From Bacteroides fragilis (GTDB lineage Bacteria > Bacteroidota > Bacteroidia > Bacteroidales > Bacteroidaceae): DNA of 64,000 nucleotides. Each line of letters opens with the position of its first letter. The first letter of the stretch is position 1. Position numbers and translations under genes: made by a program. Below the pieces are notes generated by a model. That model was not told the DNA's origin and made no database searches. It saw only the letters and a list, made by a program, of their open reading frames with translations. This document shows, piece after piece, positions 35,762 to 45,562 of this stretch. The stretch spans positions 434,001-498,000 of the forward strand of contig NZ_CP018937.1 of NCBI RefSeq assembly GCF_002849695.1, written 5' to 3'.

Positions 35762-36355
35762 TTTGCAAACTTTAATTTTCAACAGATGGTCAGTGCGTTT
35801 ATCGTGCTTTTTGCTGTGATTGATATTATTGGTTCTATTCCTATTATCATCAATCTGAAGGAGAAGGGAAAAGATGTGAATGCCACGAAAGCGACCGTTA
35901 TTTCGTTTGCATTAATGATTGGCTTTTTTTATGCCGGTGACTTTATGCTGAAACTGTTCCATGTTGATATTGAGTCCTTTGCCGTGGCGGGAGCATTTGT
36001 TATCTTCCTGATGTCTTTGGAGATGATTCTGGATGTGGAAATCTTTAAGAACCAGGGACCGATAAAAGAGGCTACGCTTGTACCTTTGGTATTCCCTCTG
36101 CTGGCAGGTGCCGGTGCATTTACTACATTGCTTTCTTTGCGGGCCGAATATGCCAGTATCAATATTGTGATCGCTTTGATCCTGAATATGTTGTGGGTGT
36201 ATTTCGTTGTCAGTATGACAGGACGTGTGGAACGCTTTTTGGGCAAGGGAGGCATCTATATTATTCGTAAATTCTTTGGTATCATTCTGTTGGCTATTTC
36301 TGTCAGATTGTTTACCGCCAATATCACATTATTGATTGCTGCATTACAGAAGTAA
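35759..36355 (+). CDS. MarC family integral membrane protein
   Basis: A 198-residue protein of the MarC (UPF0056) family, with six predicted membrane helices (for instance ALMIGFFYAGDFML, VFPLLAGAGAFTTLL, IALILNMLWVYFVV). Family features are the early FAVIDIIGSIPIII and the central VPLVFPLLAGAGAFTTLL repeat. The function is unsettled; the old link with multiple antibiotic resistance was withdrawn for the E. coli protein. The frame is open to 35630 but the ATG at 35759 has the Shine-Dalgarno and promoter. Convergent with the rhomboid gene. Confidence 0.93.
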   Translation: MFANFNFQQMVSAFIVLFAVIDIIGSIPIIINLKEKGKDVNATKATVISFALMIGFFYAGDFMLKLFHVDIESFAVAGAFVIFLMSLEMILDVEIFKNQGPIKEATLVPLVFPLLAGAGAFTTLLSLRAEYASINIVIALILNMLWVYFVVSMTGRVERFLGKGGIYIIRKFFGIILLAISVRLFTANITLLIAALQK

Positions 36356-36490
36356 TAGGTATCCCCATTAATCTGTTGTAGAAACCGGGGTGAAAAACTA
36401 TTCTTTTTCACACTCTGTGTCTTTTTGGTCCGTTTCGTCGCTATTGATTTTGTCGTTATCGGTTTCATTTGCTTCATTGGCAACCTCCTC

Positions 36491-37090
36491 CTATTCCTCT
36501 TCATTTGCGAATGGTTCAGGCTTTTGTGGACCATGATTCATAAAAGCAAGGGCACAGATGGTACCGGTGACAGCTCCACTCAGATGTCCCTCCCACGAAG
36601 TACCCGATGGTGCGAAATAAGGAAGCATATTCCACACCAGTCCACCATAGAGGAATGTTACTAAAAGAGAGATCGCAATCAGGGGGACATATTTTCGTAA
36701 GAGTCCGCTGAAGAAAAGAAAAAAAGCCAAACCGTAAATAATGCCGCTGGCCCCGATATGCCAACCGGGCTTACCGATAAGGAACGTGATGGTTCCGCAT
36801 CCTATCCAGATGATAAAAAAAATCAGAGGTGCAATGTTCCTGTAAAAGTAAAAAAGACACCATGACAGGAAGAATAGAGGTAAAGTGTTGGCCAGTAAAT
36901 GTTTGAAGCCACTGTGTATAAGAGGATGCGCGAAAATACCAAACATCCCTTTTTTTGACAATGGGTATACTCCTAATCTGGTAAAGTCCCAGTCCATGCC
37001 CACCTCTAAAACTTTTATTGTATAAAGGATAAAAATTAGGAACATAGGAAGCACCATCGCTATCAGGATTCGTCGAACATCTGACTTCAT
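36491..37090 (-). CDS. Rhomboid family intramembrane serine protease
   Basis: A 199-residue polytopic protein with about six membrane helices. The catalytic dyad is Ser115 in GASG and His169 in WEGHLSG; the oxyanion asparagine is Asn68 in HLLANTLPL with the upstream HPLIHSG pair. This is the bacterial GlpG-like core with no accessory domain. It would cut membrane-protein helices; substrates are unknown. The 3' end converges with marC with about 135 bases between, holding a small hairpin (GTGAAAAA/TTTTTCAC at 36390-36411). Confidence 0.93.
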   Translation of the reverse strand: MKSDVRRILIAMVLPMFLIFILYTIKVLEVGMDWDFTRLGVYPLSKKGMFGIFAHPLIHSGFKHLLANTLPLFFLSWCLFYFYRNIAPLIFFIIWIGCGTITFLIGKPGWHIGASGIIYGLAFFLFFSGLLRKYVPLIAISLLVTFLYGGLVWNMLPYFAPSGTSWEGHLSGAVTGTICALAFMNHGPQKPEPFANEEE

Positions 37091-37166
37091 ATTGGCATAT
37101 TTCTTTAAATTTTATACAATGCTACGAATATTTGCCTTGAAAATAAAAAATAAAGTTCCTTTTTAT

Positions 37167-37196
37167 TTTGTTTTTTACCTTTAATTCGTATTTTTG
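37167..37196 (+). promoter_or_regulatory. Promoter of the glycogen debranching operon
   Basis: TTTG at 37167-37170, an 18-base spacer and TATTTTTG at 37189-37196. Predicted start near 37203 with a 58-base leader. Confidence 0.7.
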
Positions 37197-37260
37197 GGCA
37201 TCATACTTATATTATATACTATGATAACCGAAATAATTAACCTTTAAATAATGCACAACT

Positions 37261-39201
37261 ATGAGTTATTTACATTTTGACAAGACTCTGATGATAAATC
37301 TTGAGGAATCTTTACCAAGGGAGATTCTCCGGACGAATAAATCAGGAGCTTATCATTGTACAACGATTGTAGATTGTAACACACGCAAATATCATGGATT
37401 GCTGGTGATTCCCGTACCCAATCTGGACGATGAAAATCATGTGCTGCTGTCTTCTTTGGATGAAACGGTAATTCAACACGGTGCGGAGTTTAACCTGGGA
37501 TTGCATAAGTATCAAGGAAATCACTTTAGTCCGAATGGACATAAGTATATCCGTGAGTTTGACTGCGAACATATTCCGGCAACAACTTACCGTGTGGGAG
37601 GAGTCATACTTCGTAAAGAAAAAATCTTTGTACATCATGAGAATCGGATCCTGATCCGTTACACCTTGGTCGATGCACACTCTGCTACCACTCTTCGCTT
37701 CCGCCCGTTCCTCGCTTTCCGCAGTGTACGCGAATATACACACGAGAATTCGCAGGCGAGCCGTGACTATCAATTGGTAGAGAACGGCATTAAAACTTGT
37801 ATGTATCCCGGATATCCGGAACTATTCATGCAATTGAATAAGAAGAATGAATTCCACTTTGATCCGAATTGGTATAGAGGAATTGAATATCCGAAAGAAC
37901 AAGAGAGAGGATATGACTTCAATGAAGACCTTTATGTTCCCGGATATTTCGAAGTTGATATAAAGAAAGGAGAGAGTATTATTTTCTCTGCCGGTATTTC
38001 AGAAATTTCTCCACGTCGGCTAAAGCAAACTTTTGATGCGGAAGTGGCCGACCGCACGCCGCGTGATAGCTTCTATCACTGTTTGAAGAATTCTGCCCAT
38101 CAATTCCATAATAAGCAGGAAGATGACCATTATATTCTGGCCGGATACCCCTGGTTTAAATGCCGTGCCCGCGATATGTTCGTGGCTTTGCCGGGATTGA
38201 CGCTTGCTGTGGACGAGACAGATGAATTTGAAGATGTGATGGAGACAGCCCGTAAAGCGATTGGTAACTATATTAAAGGTGAACCGATTGACTGTAAGAT
38301 ATACGAGATGGATGATCCGGATGTATTGTTGTGGGCTGTATGGGCCTTGCAGCAGTATGCAAAGGAGACAAGTCGTGAACAATGTCGTGCCAAATATGGT
38401 TCTTTGTTAGAAGAAATCATTGATTTTATTCGTCAGCGTAAACATGATAATCTGTTCCTGCACGAAAACGGGTTGCTTTATGCCAATGGTGCAGATAGGG
38501 CGATCACATGGATGAATTCCACGGTAAACGGGCGTCCGGTTATTCCACGCACGGGTTATATTGTAGAGATAAATGCTTTGTGGTATAATGCTTTGCGGTT
38601 TATTGCCGATTTAGTTCGCGAGGGTGGTAACGGACTGTTGGCCGACTCGCTGGATGCACAGGCTGAAGTAACTGGAAAATCGTTTGTGGAAGTATTCCGC
38701 AATGAATATGGATATCTGTTGGATTATGTAGACGGAAATATGATGGACTGGAGCGTACGTCCCAACATGATATTTACGGTTGCCTTCGATTATTCTCCTC
38801 TTGATCGGGTGCAGAAAAAACAGGTACTCGATATTGTGACGAAGGAATTACTTACTCCGAAGGGACTCCGAACATTGAGTCCGAAGAGCGGCGGATATAA
38901 TCCGAATTATGTGGGTCCTCAGATCCAGAGAGACTATGCTTATCATCAAGGTACGGCTTGGCCGTGGTTGATGGGGTTCTACATGGAGGCTTATCTGCGA
39001 ATCTATAAGATGAGCGGTATCTCGTTTGTAGAACGCCAGTTAATCGGCTTTGAAGACGAGATGACCAGCCATTGCGTTGGTTCACTGCCTGAATTGTTTG
39101 ATGGAAACCCGCCTTTCAAAGGTAGAGGAGCGGTATCGTTTGCAATGAATGTGGCAGAGATTTTGCGTATCTTGAAGCTGTTGTCTAAATATAATTTATA
39201 G
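37261..39201 (+). CDS. Glycogen debranching enzyme (amylo-alpha-1,6-glucosidase, GDE type)
   Basis: A 646-residue cytoplasmic enzyme. The N-terminal bis-GDE domain (about 1-225) has LPREILRTNKSGAYHCTT and NTRKYHGLLV; the C-terminal (alpha/alpha)6 GDE domain (about 265-640) has YPWFKCRARDMFVALPGLTL, TWMNSTVNGRPVIPRTGYIVEINALWYNAL and QGTAWPWLMGFYMEAYL, which hold the acidic catalytic residues of GH133-like enzymes. It removes alpha-1,6 branch stubs from glycogen. First gene of an operon with a GT4 and a GH57 enzyme, 14 bases upstream of the GT4. Confidence 0.94.
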   Translation: MSYLHFDKTLMINLEESLPREILRTNKSGAYHCTTIVDCNTRKYHGLLVIPVPNLDDENHVLLSSLDETVIQHGAEFNLGLHKYQGNHFSPNGHKYIREFDCEHIPATTYRVGGVILRKEKIFVHHENRILIRYTLVDAHSATTLRFRPFLAFRSVREYTHENSQASRDYQLVENGIKTCMYPGYPELFMQLNKKNEFHFDPNWYRGIEYPKEQERGYDFNEDLYVPGYFEVDIKKGESIIFSAGISEISPRRLKQTFDAEVADRTPRDSFYHCLKNSAHQFHNKQEDDHYILAGYPWFKCRARDMFVALPGLTLAVDETDEFEDVMETARKAIGNYIKGEPIDCKIYEMDDPDVLLWAVWALQQYAKETSREQCRAKYGSLLEEIIDFIRQRKHDNLFLHENGLLYANGADRAITWMNSTVNGRPVIPRTGYIVEINALWYNALRFIADLVREGGNGLLADSLDAQAEVTGKSFVEVFRNEYGYLLDYVDGNMMDWSVRPNMIFTVAFDYSPLDRVQKKQVLDIVTKELLTPKGLRTLSPKSGGYNPNYVGPQIQRDYAYHQGTAWPWLMGFYMEAYLRIYKMSGISFVERQLIGFEDEMTSHCVGSLPELFDGNPPFKGRGAVSFAMNVAEILRILKLLSKYNL

Positions 39202-39215
39202 GAGGAGGGACGAAG

Positions 39216-40490
39216 ATGAAAGTTTTAATGTTTGGATGGGAGTTCCCCCCGCATATCTTAGGAGGTTTAGGAACTGCCAGCTATGGTTTGACGAAAGGGA
39301 TGTCTCAACAAGAGGATATGGAGATTACGTTCTGTATTCCCAAACCTTGGGGGGATGAAGACCAAAGTTTCCTGAGAATAATCGGTATGAATAGTACACC
39401 GATTGTGTGGAGGAATGTAGATTGGGATTATGTGAAAGGACGTGTCGGTTCGTACATGGATCCCCAGTTATATTTTGACCTGCGCGATCATATTTATGCT
39501 GATTTCAATTATCTGAATGCAAACGATCTGGGATGTATTGAGTTTTCTGGGCGTTATCCGGATAACCTGCACGAAGAAATCAATAACTACTCGATTGTGG
39601 CAGGAGTAATAGCACGCCAGCAGGAGTTTGAAATCATCCACTCACATGACTGGTTAACTTATCCGGCAGGAATACATGCAAAACAGGTATCGGGTAAACC
39701 ATTGGTGATTCATGTACATGCTACCGATTTCGACCGTAGTCGTGGCAATGTGAATCCAACTGTATATGCCATCGAAAAAAATGGTATGGATCACGCCGAT
39801 CACATCATGTGTGTGAGTGAACTGACTCGTCAGACAGTGATTCATAAATATTTCCAAGACCCGAAGAAAGTGTCGACAGTGCACAATGCAGTCTCTCCTT
39901 TATCACAAGAGATACAGGATATTGTACCCAATAAGAATCCGAAAGAAAAGGTTGTCACTTTTCTGGGACGTATCACGATGCAGAAAGGACCGGAATATTT
40001 TGTGGAGGCAGCTGCAATGGTGTTGAAGCGTACGCGGAATGTACGTTTTGTGATGGCCGGTAGCGGTGATATGATGGATCAGATGATTCGTCTGGCTGCT
40101 GAAAGGGGGATTGCGGACCGTTTCCATTTCCCGGGATTTATGAAAGGAAAACAAGTATACGAGGTACTAAAAGCCAGTGATGTATACATTATGCCTTCGG
40201 TATCCGAACCTTTTGGTATCTCCCCGTTAGAGGCCATGCAGTGTAGTGTGCCAAGCATTATTTCCAAACAATCCGGTTGTGCCGAGATTCTGGAAAAGTG
40301 TATTAAGACCGATTACTGGGACATACATGCTATGGCGGATGCTATCTATTCTATCTGTACCTATCCGGCTATGTACGAGTATCTCCGTGATGAAGGTAAG
40401 AAAGAGGTGGATGAAATTAAGTGGGAGAATGTAGGCTACAAAGTTCGCGGCATCTACGACGAGGTTATAAAAAATTATGGAAAACAATAA
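39216..40490 (+). CDS. GT4-type glycosyltransferase of the glycogen operon
   Basis: A 424-residue GT-B transferase. The start MKVLMFGWEFPPHILGGLG carries the glycine-rich acceptor loop; the C-terminal half has FLGRITMQKGPEYF, RFVMAGSGDM and the donor EX7E element in SVSEPFGISPLEAMQ. Between a debranching enzyme and a GH57 amylase it most likely works in storage glucan synthesis, perhaps as the real glycogen synthase, since the GT5-like protein at 43622 lacks half the fold. Preceded by AGGAGG (39203-39208), a strong ribosome site. Confidence 0.88.
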   Translation: MKVLMFGWEFPPHILGGLGTASYGLTKGMSQQEDMEITFCIPKPWGDEDQSFLRIIGMNSTPIVWRNVDWDYVKGRVGSYMDPQLYFDLRDHIYADFNYLNANDLGCIEFSGRYPDNLHEEINNYSIVAGVIARQQEFEIIHSHDWLTYPAGIHAKQVSGKPLVIHVHATDFDRSRGNVNPTVYAIEKNGMDHADHIMCVSELTRQTVIHKYFQDPKKVSTVHNAVSPLSQEIQDIVPNKNPKEKVVTFLGRITMQKGPEYFVEAAAMVLKRTRNVRFVMAGSGDMMDQMIRLAAERGIADRFHFPGFMKGKQVYEVLKASDVYIMPSVSEPFGISPLEAMQCSVPSIISKQSGCAEILEKCIKTDYWDIHAMADAIYSICTYPAMYEYLRDEGKKEVDEIKWENVGYKVRGIYDEVIKNYGKQ

Positions 40491-40502
40491 AACAATATAG
40501 AT

Positions 40503-41891
40503 ATGAGAACAATCTGTCTTTATTTTGAGATACATCAAATTATTCATCTGAAACGTTACCGCTTCTTCGACATTGGTGCCGATCATTACTATTATGATGA
40601 TTATGCCAATGAGACAGGTATAAATGAGGTTGCCGAACGTTCTTATATTCCGGCTCTCAATGCATTGATTGAAATGGTGAAGAATTCCGGGGGGGCCTTT
40701 AAAGTAGCTCTTTCTATTTCGGGAGTAGCATTGGAACAACTCGAAATTCATGCACCTGCTGTAATTGACTTGTTACATGTATTAAACGATACAGGCTGCT
40801 GCGAATTTTTGGCCGAGCCATATTCCCATGGGTTATCATCATTGGCCAATGAAGACTGTTTCCGTGAAGAAGTGATGCGTCAGAGCGACAAGATGAAACA
40901 GATGTTTGGTAAAGCACCGAAAGTGTTCCGCAATTCCAGTCTGATCTATTCGGATGAAATAGGAGCTACGGTAGCAAGCATGGGTTTCAAAGGTATGCTG
41001 ACTGAAGGCGCTAAACACATATTGGGTTGGAAGAGCCCGCATTATGTATACCATTGCAATCAGGCTCCCAGCCTGAAACTGCTGTTGAGAGACTTTAAGC
41101 TGTCTGATGATATCAGTCTGCGTTTCTCTAATTCCGATTGGAGCGAGTATCCGTTATTCGCTGATAAATATATTGGTTGGATTGATGCTTTGCCACAAGA
41201 AGAGCAAGTAATCAATATCTTTATGGAGCTGAAAGCACTGGGGATGGCTCAGCCGTTATCATCCAATATCTTGGAATTCCTGAAAGCTCTTCCGTATTGT
41301 GCAAAAGAAAAAGGAATCACATTCTCTACCCCGTCGGAGATTGTTTCAAAATTGAAATCAGTTTCTCAGTTGGACGTACCATATCCGATGTCATGGGTGG
41401 ACGAAGAAAGAGATACCAGCAGTTGGTTAGGTAATGTCCTACAGCGTGAAGCATTCAATAAGTTATATAGTGTGGCCGAGCGTGTACATCTCTGTGATGA
41501 TCGCCGTATCAAGCAAGATTGGGATTATCTGCAGGCCAGCAATAACTTCCGCTTTATGACTACCAAGAATACCGGTGTAGGGTTGAATCGTGGTATTTAT
41601 GATTCTCCTTATGATGCGTTTACCAACTATATGAATATTTTGGGTGACTTCATTAAGCGTGTAAATTCTCTCTATCCTGAAGATATTGACAATGAAGAGT
41701 TGAATTCATTGTTGACAACGATCAAGAATCAGGGAGAAGAAATTGCCGAGTTGCATAAGGAGGTTGATAAACTGGAAGCAAAGGCAGCAAAGGCTACCAA
41801 AGCAAAAGCGGAACCCAAAGCTACTGCTCCTAAAAAGGCAGCAGCAAAGAAACCTGCGACGAAGAAGACAGCTGCAAAGAAAGAGGATTGA
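40503..41891 (+). CDS. GH57 family alpha-amylase-like glycosidase with lysine/alanine tail
   Basis: A 462-residue protein whose first 390 residues match family GH57: CLYFEIHQIIHLKRYRFF at the N-terminus, ELLYS-like EFLAEPYSHGLSSL, and VFRNSSLIYSDEIGATVASMGF with its acidic active-site region. After a coiled coil (about 400-425) the last 35 residues are almost pure K, A, P and T (KKAAAKKPATKKTAAKK), like histone H1 tails. The enzyme is expected to cut or transfer alpha-1,4-glucan; the tail may bind polyanions or aid anchoring. It ends the debranching-GT4-GH57 operon with a terminator at 41935. Confidence 0.9.
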   Translation: MRTICLYFEIHQIIHLKRYRFFDIGADHYYYDDYANETGINEVAERSYIPALNALIEMVKNSGGAFKVALSISGVALEQLEIHAPAVIDLLHVLNDTGCCEFLAEPYSHGLSSLANEDCFREEVMRQSDKMKQMFGKAPKVFRNSSLIYSDEIGATVASMGFKGMLTEGAKHILGWKSPHYVYHCNQAPSLKLLLRDFKLSDDISLRFSNSDWSEYPLFADKYIGWIDALPQEEQVINIFMELKALGMAQPLSSNILEFLKALPYCAKEKGITFSTPSEIVSKLKSVSQLDVPYPMSWVDEERDTSSWLGNVLQREAFNKLYSVAERVHLCDDRRIKQDWDYLQASNNFRFMTTKNTGVGLNRGIYDSPYDAFTNYMNILGDFIKRVNSLYPEDIDNEELNSLLTTIKNQGEEIAELHKEVDKLEAKAAKATKAKAEPKATAPKKAAAKKPATKKTAAKKED

Positions 41892-41934
41892 ATATAGTGC
41901 AAGTTTGCTTTAGCGAAAGCTTTTCAAATAGAGA

Positions 41935-41969
41935 GGGCGGAGGATTTACATTCTCCACCCTTTTTTTAT
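41935..41969 (+). terminator. Terminator of the glycogen operon
   Basis: GGGCGGAG and CTCCACCC form a hairpin with one mismatch around TTTACA-rich bases, followed by seven T. Confidence 0.8.
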
Positions 41970-42038
41970 AGGAGAAGCAGCATTTGATGATTATATTTCT
42001 GTCTCATCTCAGAATCAATGAAAAGGAAGGGGGCGTAT

Positions 42039-42089
42039 AAAAAACAATCAGGGCGGTGTAAAGGGAAAACTATTTACACCGCCCTGATT
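42039..42089 (-). terminator. Terminator of the DUF4270 gene
   Basis: Perfect 17-bp stem: AATCAGGGCGGTGTAAA at 42046-42062 and its complement at 42073-42089, loop 10. Read on the minus strand it is followed by GTTTTTT. Confidence 0.93.
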
Positions 42090-42111
42090 ATATAATGAAA
42101 ATCTCTTGTTA

Positions 42112-43599
42112 TTATTTACCGTTGAAGTTGGTGTATGTCACTTCTAACTTCAGTTTTGGACCATTCTGGCCACCTTCCAGTTTTACATATCCCGGTTGTA
42201 AATCGTGCTGAATACTGATCATGTTCTTGTTGGAAGAACTGTCATACTGTACAAGTACCGGAATAAGTACTACTTTGTTCCAATCCGGGTTTTCAGCTTC
42301 CCAAGCTACTTCATTCCAACTGGCTCCAGCTTTTTTCTTGGCCTCCAGCTTTTCGTTGACACAAGTGTTGATCAGACGAGTCAAATTGGTAAACACATAC
42401 TGATTGGTTGTAGGTTTACTGTTAATTGTTGCATTGTGTACCGCCAGATAAGAAGTGATATTATCTGTAAGTTTATTCTCCTCAAAGAAACTTTGCCGTT
42501 CTTTTTCACGCAATAACAGCACATATGTAGGTGCTTGCATGCTGAATTGCCCATTATCTACTTGGTTATAGTTGTTGAAAGTCAACTTCACTGCATTAAT
42601 GGTGTCGTTGCTTAATTCCTCATAAATCTTGTTGATGGGCAATGTAGCTTGAGTGAAGATACCCGCCGGAGATTTCAGATAAGTACAATCAGTCTTTTTG
42701 GCTATTTCCTCTAACTTAGCGGAGTTCGTAAACTTGTTGGCTTGAATAACCTCTTTTGTTGTAGCGAAAGTACGGGTTGTGTAGTACAGAGAATCAGTAC
42801 CGTCTTTTTTCTTCAGGTTATTTCCTAAACTGTCTTTTTCGTGGCATCTGATTACAACGTTCAGGTTGATTTGGTCAACATAAAGAACTGTTCCGTTACC
42901 ATAATCATTTTTGGCATAAATACCTTTGAACACATTGTTGATAAAAGCTTCCGAACTTTTGAAATATTCAGGATGATTTCTGTTTAATCGATAAATCTTT
43001 TTACCTAAATTAGTAATCTCCTCAGACGTCAGACGGACATTGGGATAAAAATTCTCAGTTTTTCTGATGGAATCACTGAGTGATTGATCGACCGCAGTGT
43101 AGGCTTTCCGTGCAAGTAAGTTGTTCGGATTATAATATTCCAATGGGTTTATGTCTGTATAATAATTCTGGGTTAGGTTTTTGTCCAGTTCGTACACAGT
43201 CATACGGCACGGGCTTATAGAATCGCCAAAATAGCTTTGATAGTACAATATCAATTCAGCAGTGTGGATAGAGTCTCCTGCCATAACACCTTTGGGATTG
43301 GTTTCCGGATCGTAAACCGAGGGAAAGGAAATTCCATCCGGACTATTCAATTGTGCGAGGAAACTGGCTTCGTAATCTCCGAACTCCTTATCGGTGAATT
43401 TACCGACATAACCTACGCTGGTTTTGGCAAAAACAGGACCTGATAAATCGGAATTTGTAGTCAACTCGTAAGTGGTGTATCTTCCATTGATATTTTGGTC
43501 GCTTTCCGGAAGCATTCCCAGTCCGAGAGTACCTGTATTATCATCACACCCGAAGAAAGTCAAGGCAAGCAGTGCCACCCATACATATTTTGCTTTCAT
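42112..43599 (-). CDS. DUF4270 family lipoprotein
   Basis: A 495-residue lipoprotein with signal peptide and lipobox (ALTFFGC, about residue 18). DUF4270 features include SIHTAELILYYQSYFGD, the repeated beta-strand phrases and the closing LEVTYTNFNGK. Such proteins are found widely in Bacteroidota and no molecular function is established to my knowledge. It starts 22 bases after the GT5-like gene and shares its transcript, an odd pairing of a cytoplasmic glycogen-type enzyme and a surface lipoprotein. The frame is open further upstream, but the signal peptide begins at the ATG at 43599. Strong terminator follows. Confidence 0.85.
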   Translation of the reverse strand: MKAKYVWVALLALTFFGCDDNTGTLGLGMLPESDQNINGRYTTYELTTNSDLSGPVFAKTSVGYVGKFTDKEFGDYEASFLAQLNSPDGISFPSVYDPETNPKGVMAGDSIHTAELILYYQSYFGDSISPCRMTVYELDKNLTQNYYTDINPLEYYNPNNLLARKAYTAVDQSLSDSIRKTENFYPNVRLTSEEITNLGKKIYRLNRNHPEYFKSSEAFINNVFKGIYAKNDYGNGTVLYVDQINLNVVIRCHEKDSLGNNLKKKDGTDSLYYTTRTFATTKEVIQANKFTNSAKLEEIAKKTDCTYLKSPAGIFTQATLPINKIYEELSNDTINAVKLTFNNYNQVDNGQFSMQAPTYVLLLREKERQSFFEENKLTDNITSYLAVHNATINSKPTTNQYVFTNLTRLINTCVNEKLEAKKKAGASWNEVAWEAENPDWNKVVLIPVLVQYDSSSNKNMISIQHDLQPGYVKLEGGQNGPKLKLEVTYTNFNGK

Positions 43600-43621
43600 G
43601 ATCGTCGTATCTTGGTTCTTA

Positions 43622-44446
43622 TTATTTTTGTTCAGTTTCCCACACCTGATCGTAGAAGCTGTTGCAAGCGTCTGCAAGAGCGTCGGGAGCCTGATAGTCA
43701 AGAACCAATTTACCCGATTGACGGGCATAGTTCATGACTTCTTCATTTACATGTTCGCTATTCTGTACTACTCCGTCTGAGTAATCAACAGCCAATTTGC
43801 AAAGTGTAGCGTAATCTACCGGATCTTTCAAAGTAGCCACATCCTTTTTATTAATGCCTTTCAGCATCAGTTTAGTTGCGAAATCAGGGTTGAACGTACC
43901 TTTGAAATCATCCTCGTATACGGAGAATACCACTTTCGCATCACGGAACGAAGGTTCGTCTTTATACGCTTTTTTGATATATAAAGGAGCCAGAGCAGTC
44001 ATCCAGCCGTGACAGTGAATCACATCCGGACACCAACGCAGTTTCTTTACCGTTTCCAACACTCCTCTTGCATAAAAAATAGCCCGGCTGTCGTTATCAT
44101 CGTATTCTACTCCGTTTTCGTCTGCTGTTTGTAGCCGGTTCTGGAAGTAATCATCGTTGTCGATAAAATAAACCTGCATACGTGCTGACTGGATGGAAGC
44201 TACTTTGATGATAAGAGGATGGTCGGTGTCATCGATAATCAGGTTCATACCGGAGAGTCGTATCACTTCGTGCAATTGATTTCTGCGTTCGTTGATATTT
44301 CCCCATTTGGGCATGAATGTTCTGATTTCTCTGCCTTTTTCCTGGATAGCTTGTGGTAGATGTCTGCCTATATTGGCCATCTCGGATTCTGAAACGTAAG
44401 GAGTAATCTCTTGTGTAATAAATAAAACCTTGTTAGCCTTTGTCAT
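43622..44446 (-). CDS. GT5-like starch/glycogen synthase catalytic-domain protein, single domain
   Basis: A 274-residue protein resembling only the N-terminal domain of GT5 glycogen synthases: KVLFITQEITPYVSESEMANIGRHLP, MPKWGNINERRNQLHEVIRLSG, PDVIHCHGWMTAL. Full GlgA is about 480 residues and needs a C-terminal Rossmann domain for ADP-glucose; that half is absent. The usual KTGGLADV donor motif is replaced by SESEMANI, so the lysine and glycines are missing. It may bind glucan without synthesising it. First gene of a two-gene operon with the DUF4270 lipoprotein; diverges from panC. Confidence 0.85.
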   Translation of the reverse strand: MTKANKVLFITQEITPYVSESEMANIGRHLPQAIQEKGREIRTFMPKWGNINERRNQLHEVIRLSGMNLIIDDTDHPLIIKVASIQSARMQVYFIDNDDYFQNRLQTADENGVEYDDNDSRAIFYARGVLETVKKLRWCPDVIHCHGWMTALAPLYIKKAYKDEPSFRDAKVVFSVYEDDFKGTFNPDFATKLMLKGINKKDVATLKDPVDYATLCKLAVDYSDGVVQNSEHVNEEVMNYARQSGKLVLDYQAPDALADACNSFYDQVWETEQK

Positions 44447-44474
44447 AATAACAATCGTTCTCGTAAATATTCTG

Positions 44475-44482
44475 CAAAGATA
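44475..44482 (-). promoter_or_regulatory. -7 element of the GT5-like/DUF4270 operon
   Basis: TATCTTTG on the minus strand, 29 bases before the start codon. Confidence 0.55.
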
Positions 44483-44692
44483 TAAAAAAAAACGGGCATT
44501 AAAGCAAGTTCTCGGGCGGTATAATTCCTTATGAATTGTTAAGTGCTTGTCTTTCAGTTGTAAACCGTCTGGTTGTTAAGGTTCCTACTTCGGTATCTTT
44601 TGCATTAATTTACGATATTTCTTCTTTATATGGTAAATTATGGTTTATTTTGCACCGTTTTTCAAACGACTAAGAATCATAAACCAATTAAA

Positions 44693-45541
44693 ATGAAAGT
44701 AATACATACGATCAAGGACTTGCAGGCTGAACTGTCGGTTTTGAAAGCCCAGGGTAAAAAGGTAGGTTTGGTACCTACTATGGGTGCTTTGCATGCAGGG
44801 CACGCATCTCTTGTAAAACGTAGTGTAAACGAGAATGAAGTAACGGTGGTGAGTGTTTTTGTGAACCCTACCCAGTTTAATGATAAAAATGACCTTGTAA
44901 AGTATCCCCGTACGTTGGATGCCGATTGCAAATTACTCGAGGCTTGCGGAGCGACTTATACTTTTGCTCCTTCGGTGGAAGAAATGTATCCGGAACCGGA
45001 TACCCGCCAATTCAGTTATGCTCCTCTGGATACTGTGATGGAGGGTGCTTTCCGTCCGGGACACTTTAACGGGGTATGCCAGATCGTAAGTAAACTGTTT
45101 GAAGCAGTAAAACCACATCGCGCATATTTTGGTGAAAAAGATTTTCAGCAGTTGGCCATCATCCATGAGATGGTTCGCCAGATGCAGTTCGATCTTGAAA
45201 TTGTAGGTTGTCCCATTGTCCGTGAAGAGGATGGGCTGGCTTTGAGCAGCCGGAATGCTCGGCTGTCGGCAGAAGAACGTGAAAATGCATTAAAAATATC
45301 TCAGACCTTATTTAAAAGTCGTACCTTTGCAGCCACTCACACAGTGAGCGAAACGCAAAAGTTTGTGGAAGATGCTATTGTTGCCGCACCGGGATTACGC
45401 CTGGAATATTTTGAGATAGTAGATGGAAACACTTTGCAGAAGGTTGGGAATTGGGACCAAACATCCTATGCAGTAGGCTGTATTACAGTGTTCTGTGGAG
45501 ATGTCAGACTGATTGATAATATTAAATACAAAGAATCTTAA
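44693..45541 (+). CDS. panC: Pantothenate synthetase
   Basis: A 282-residue enzyme joining pantoate and beta-alanine with ATP. The nucleotide-binding GALHAGH motif (His34, His37) lies in [28 protein letters not shown] and [16 protein letters not shown] are also family hallmarks. The ATG at 44693 starts the conserved [11 protein letters not shown]; the frame is open upstream to 44630. panD follows 21 bases downstream, so the two enzymes for beta-alanine supply and use are co-transcribed. Divergent from the GT5-like gene. Confidence 0.97.
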   Translation: MKVIHTIKDLQAELSVLKAQGKKVGLVPTMGALHAGHASLVKRSVNENEVTVVSVFVNPTQFNDKNDLVKYPRTLDADCKLLEACGATYTFAPSVEEMYPEPDTRQFSYAPLDTVMEGAFRPGHFNGVCQIVSKLFEAVKPHRAYFGEKDFQQLAIIHEMVRQMQFDLEIVGCPIVREEDGLALSSRNARLSAEERENALKISQTLFKSRTFAATHTVSETQKFVEDAIVAAPGLRLEYFEIVDGNTLQKVGNWDQTSYAVGCITVFCGDVRLIDNIKYKES

Positions 45542-45562
45542 ACTAAAAAAGACGAAGTCCTT

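Noticed and set aside
36256-36534. A 92-codon basic frame spanning the marC-rhomboid gap
   Set aside because: Overlaps both convergent genes; threonine and lysine-rich without a start signal.
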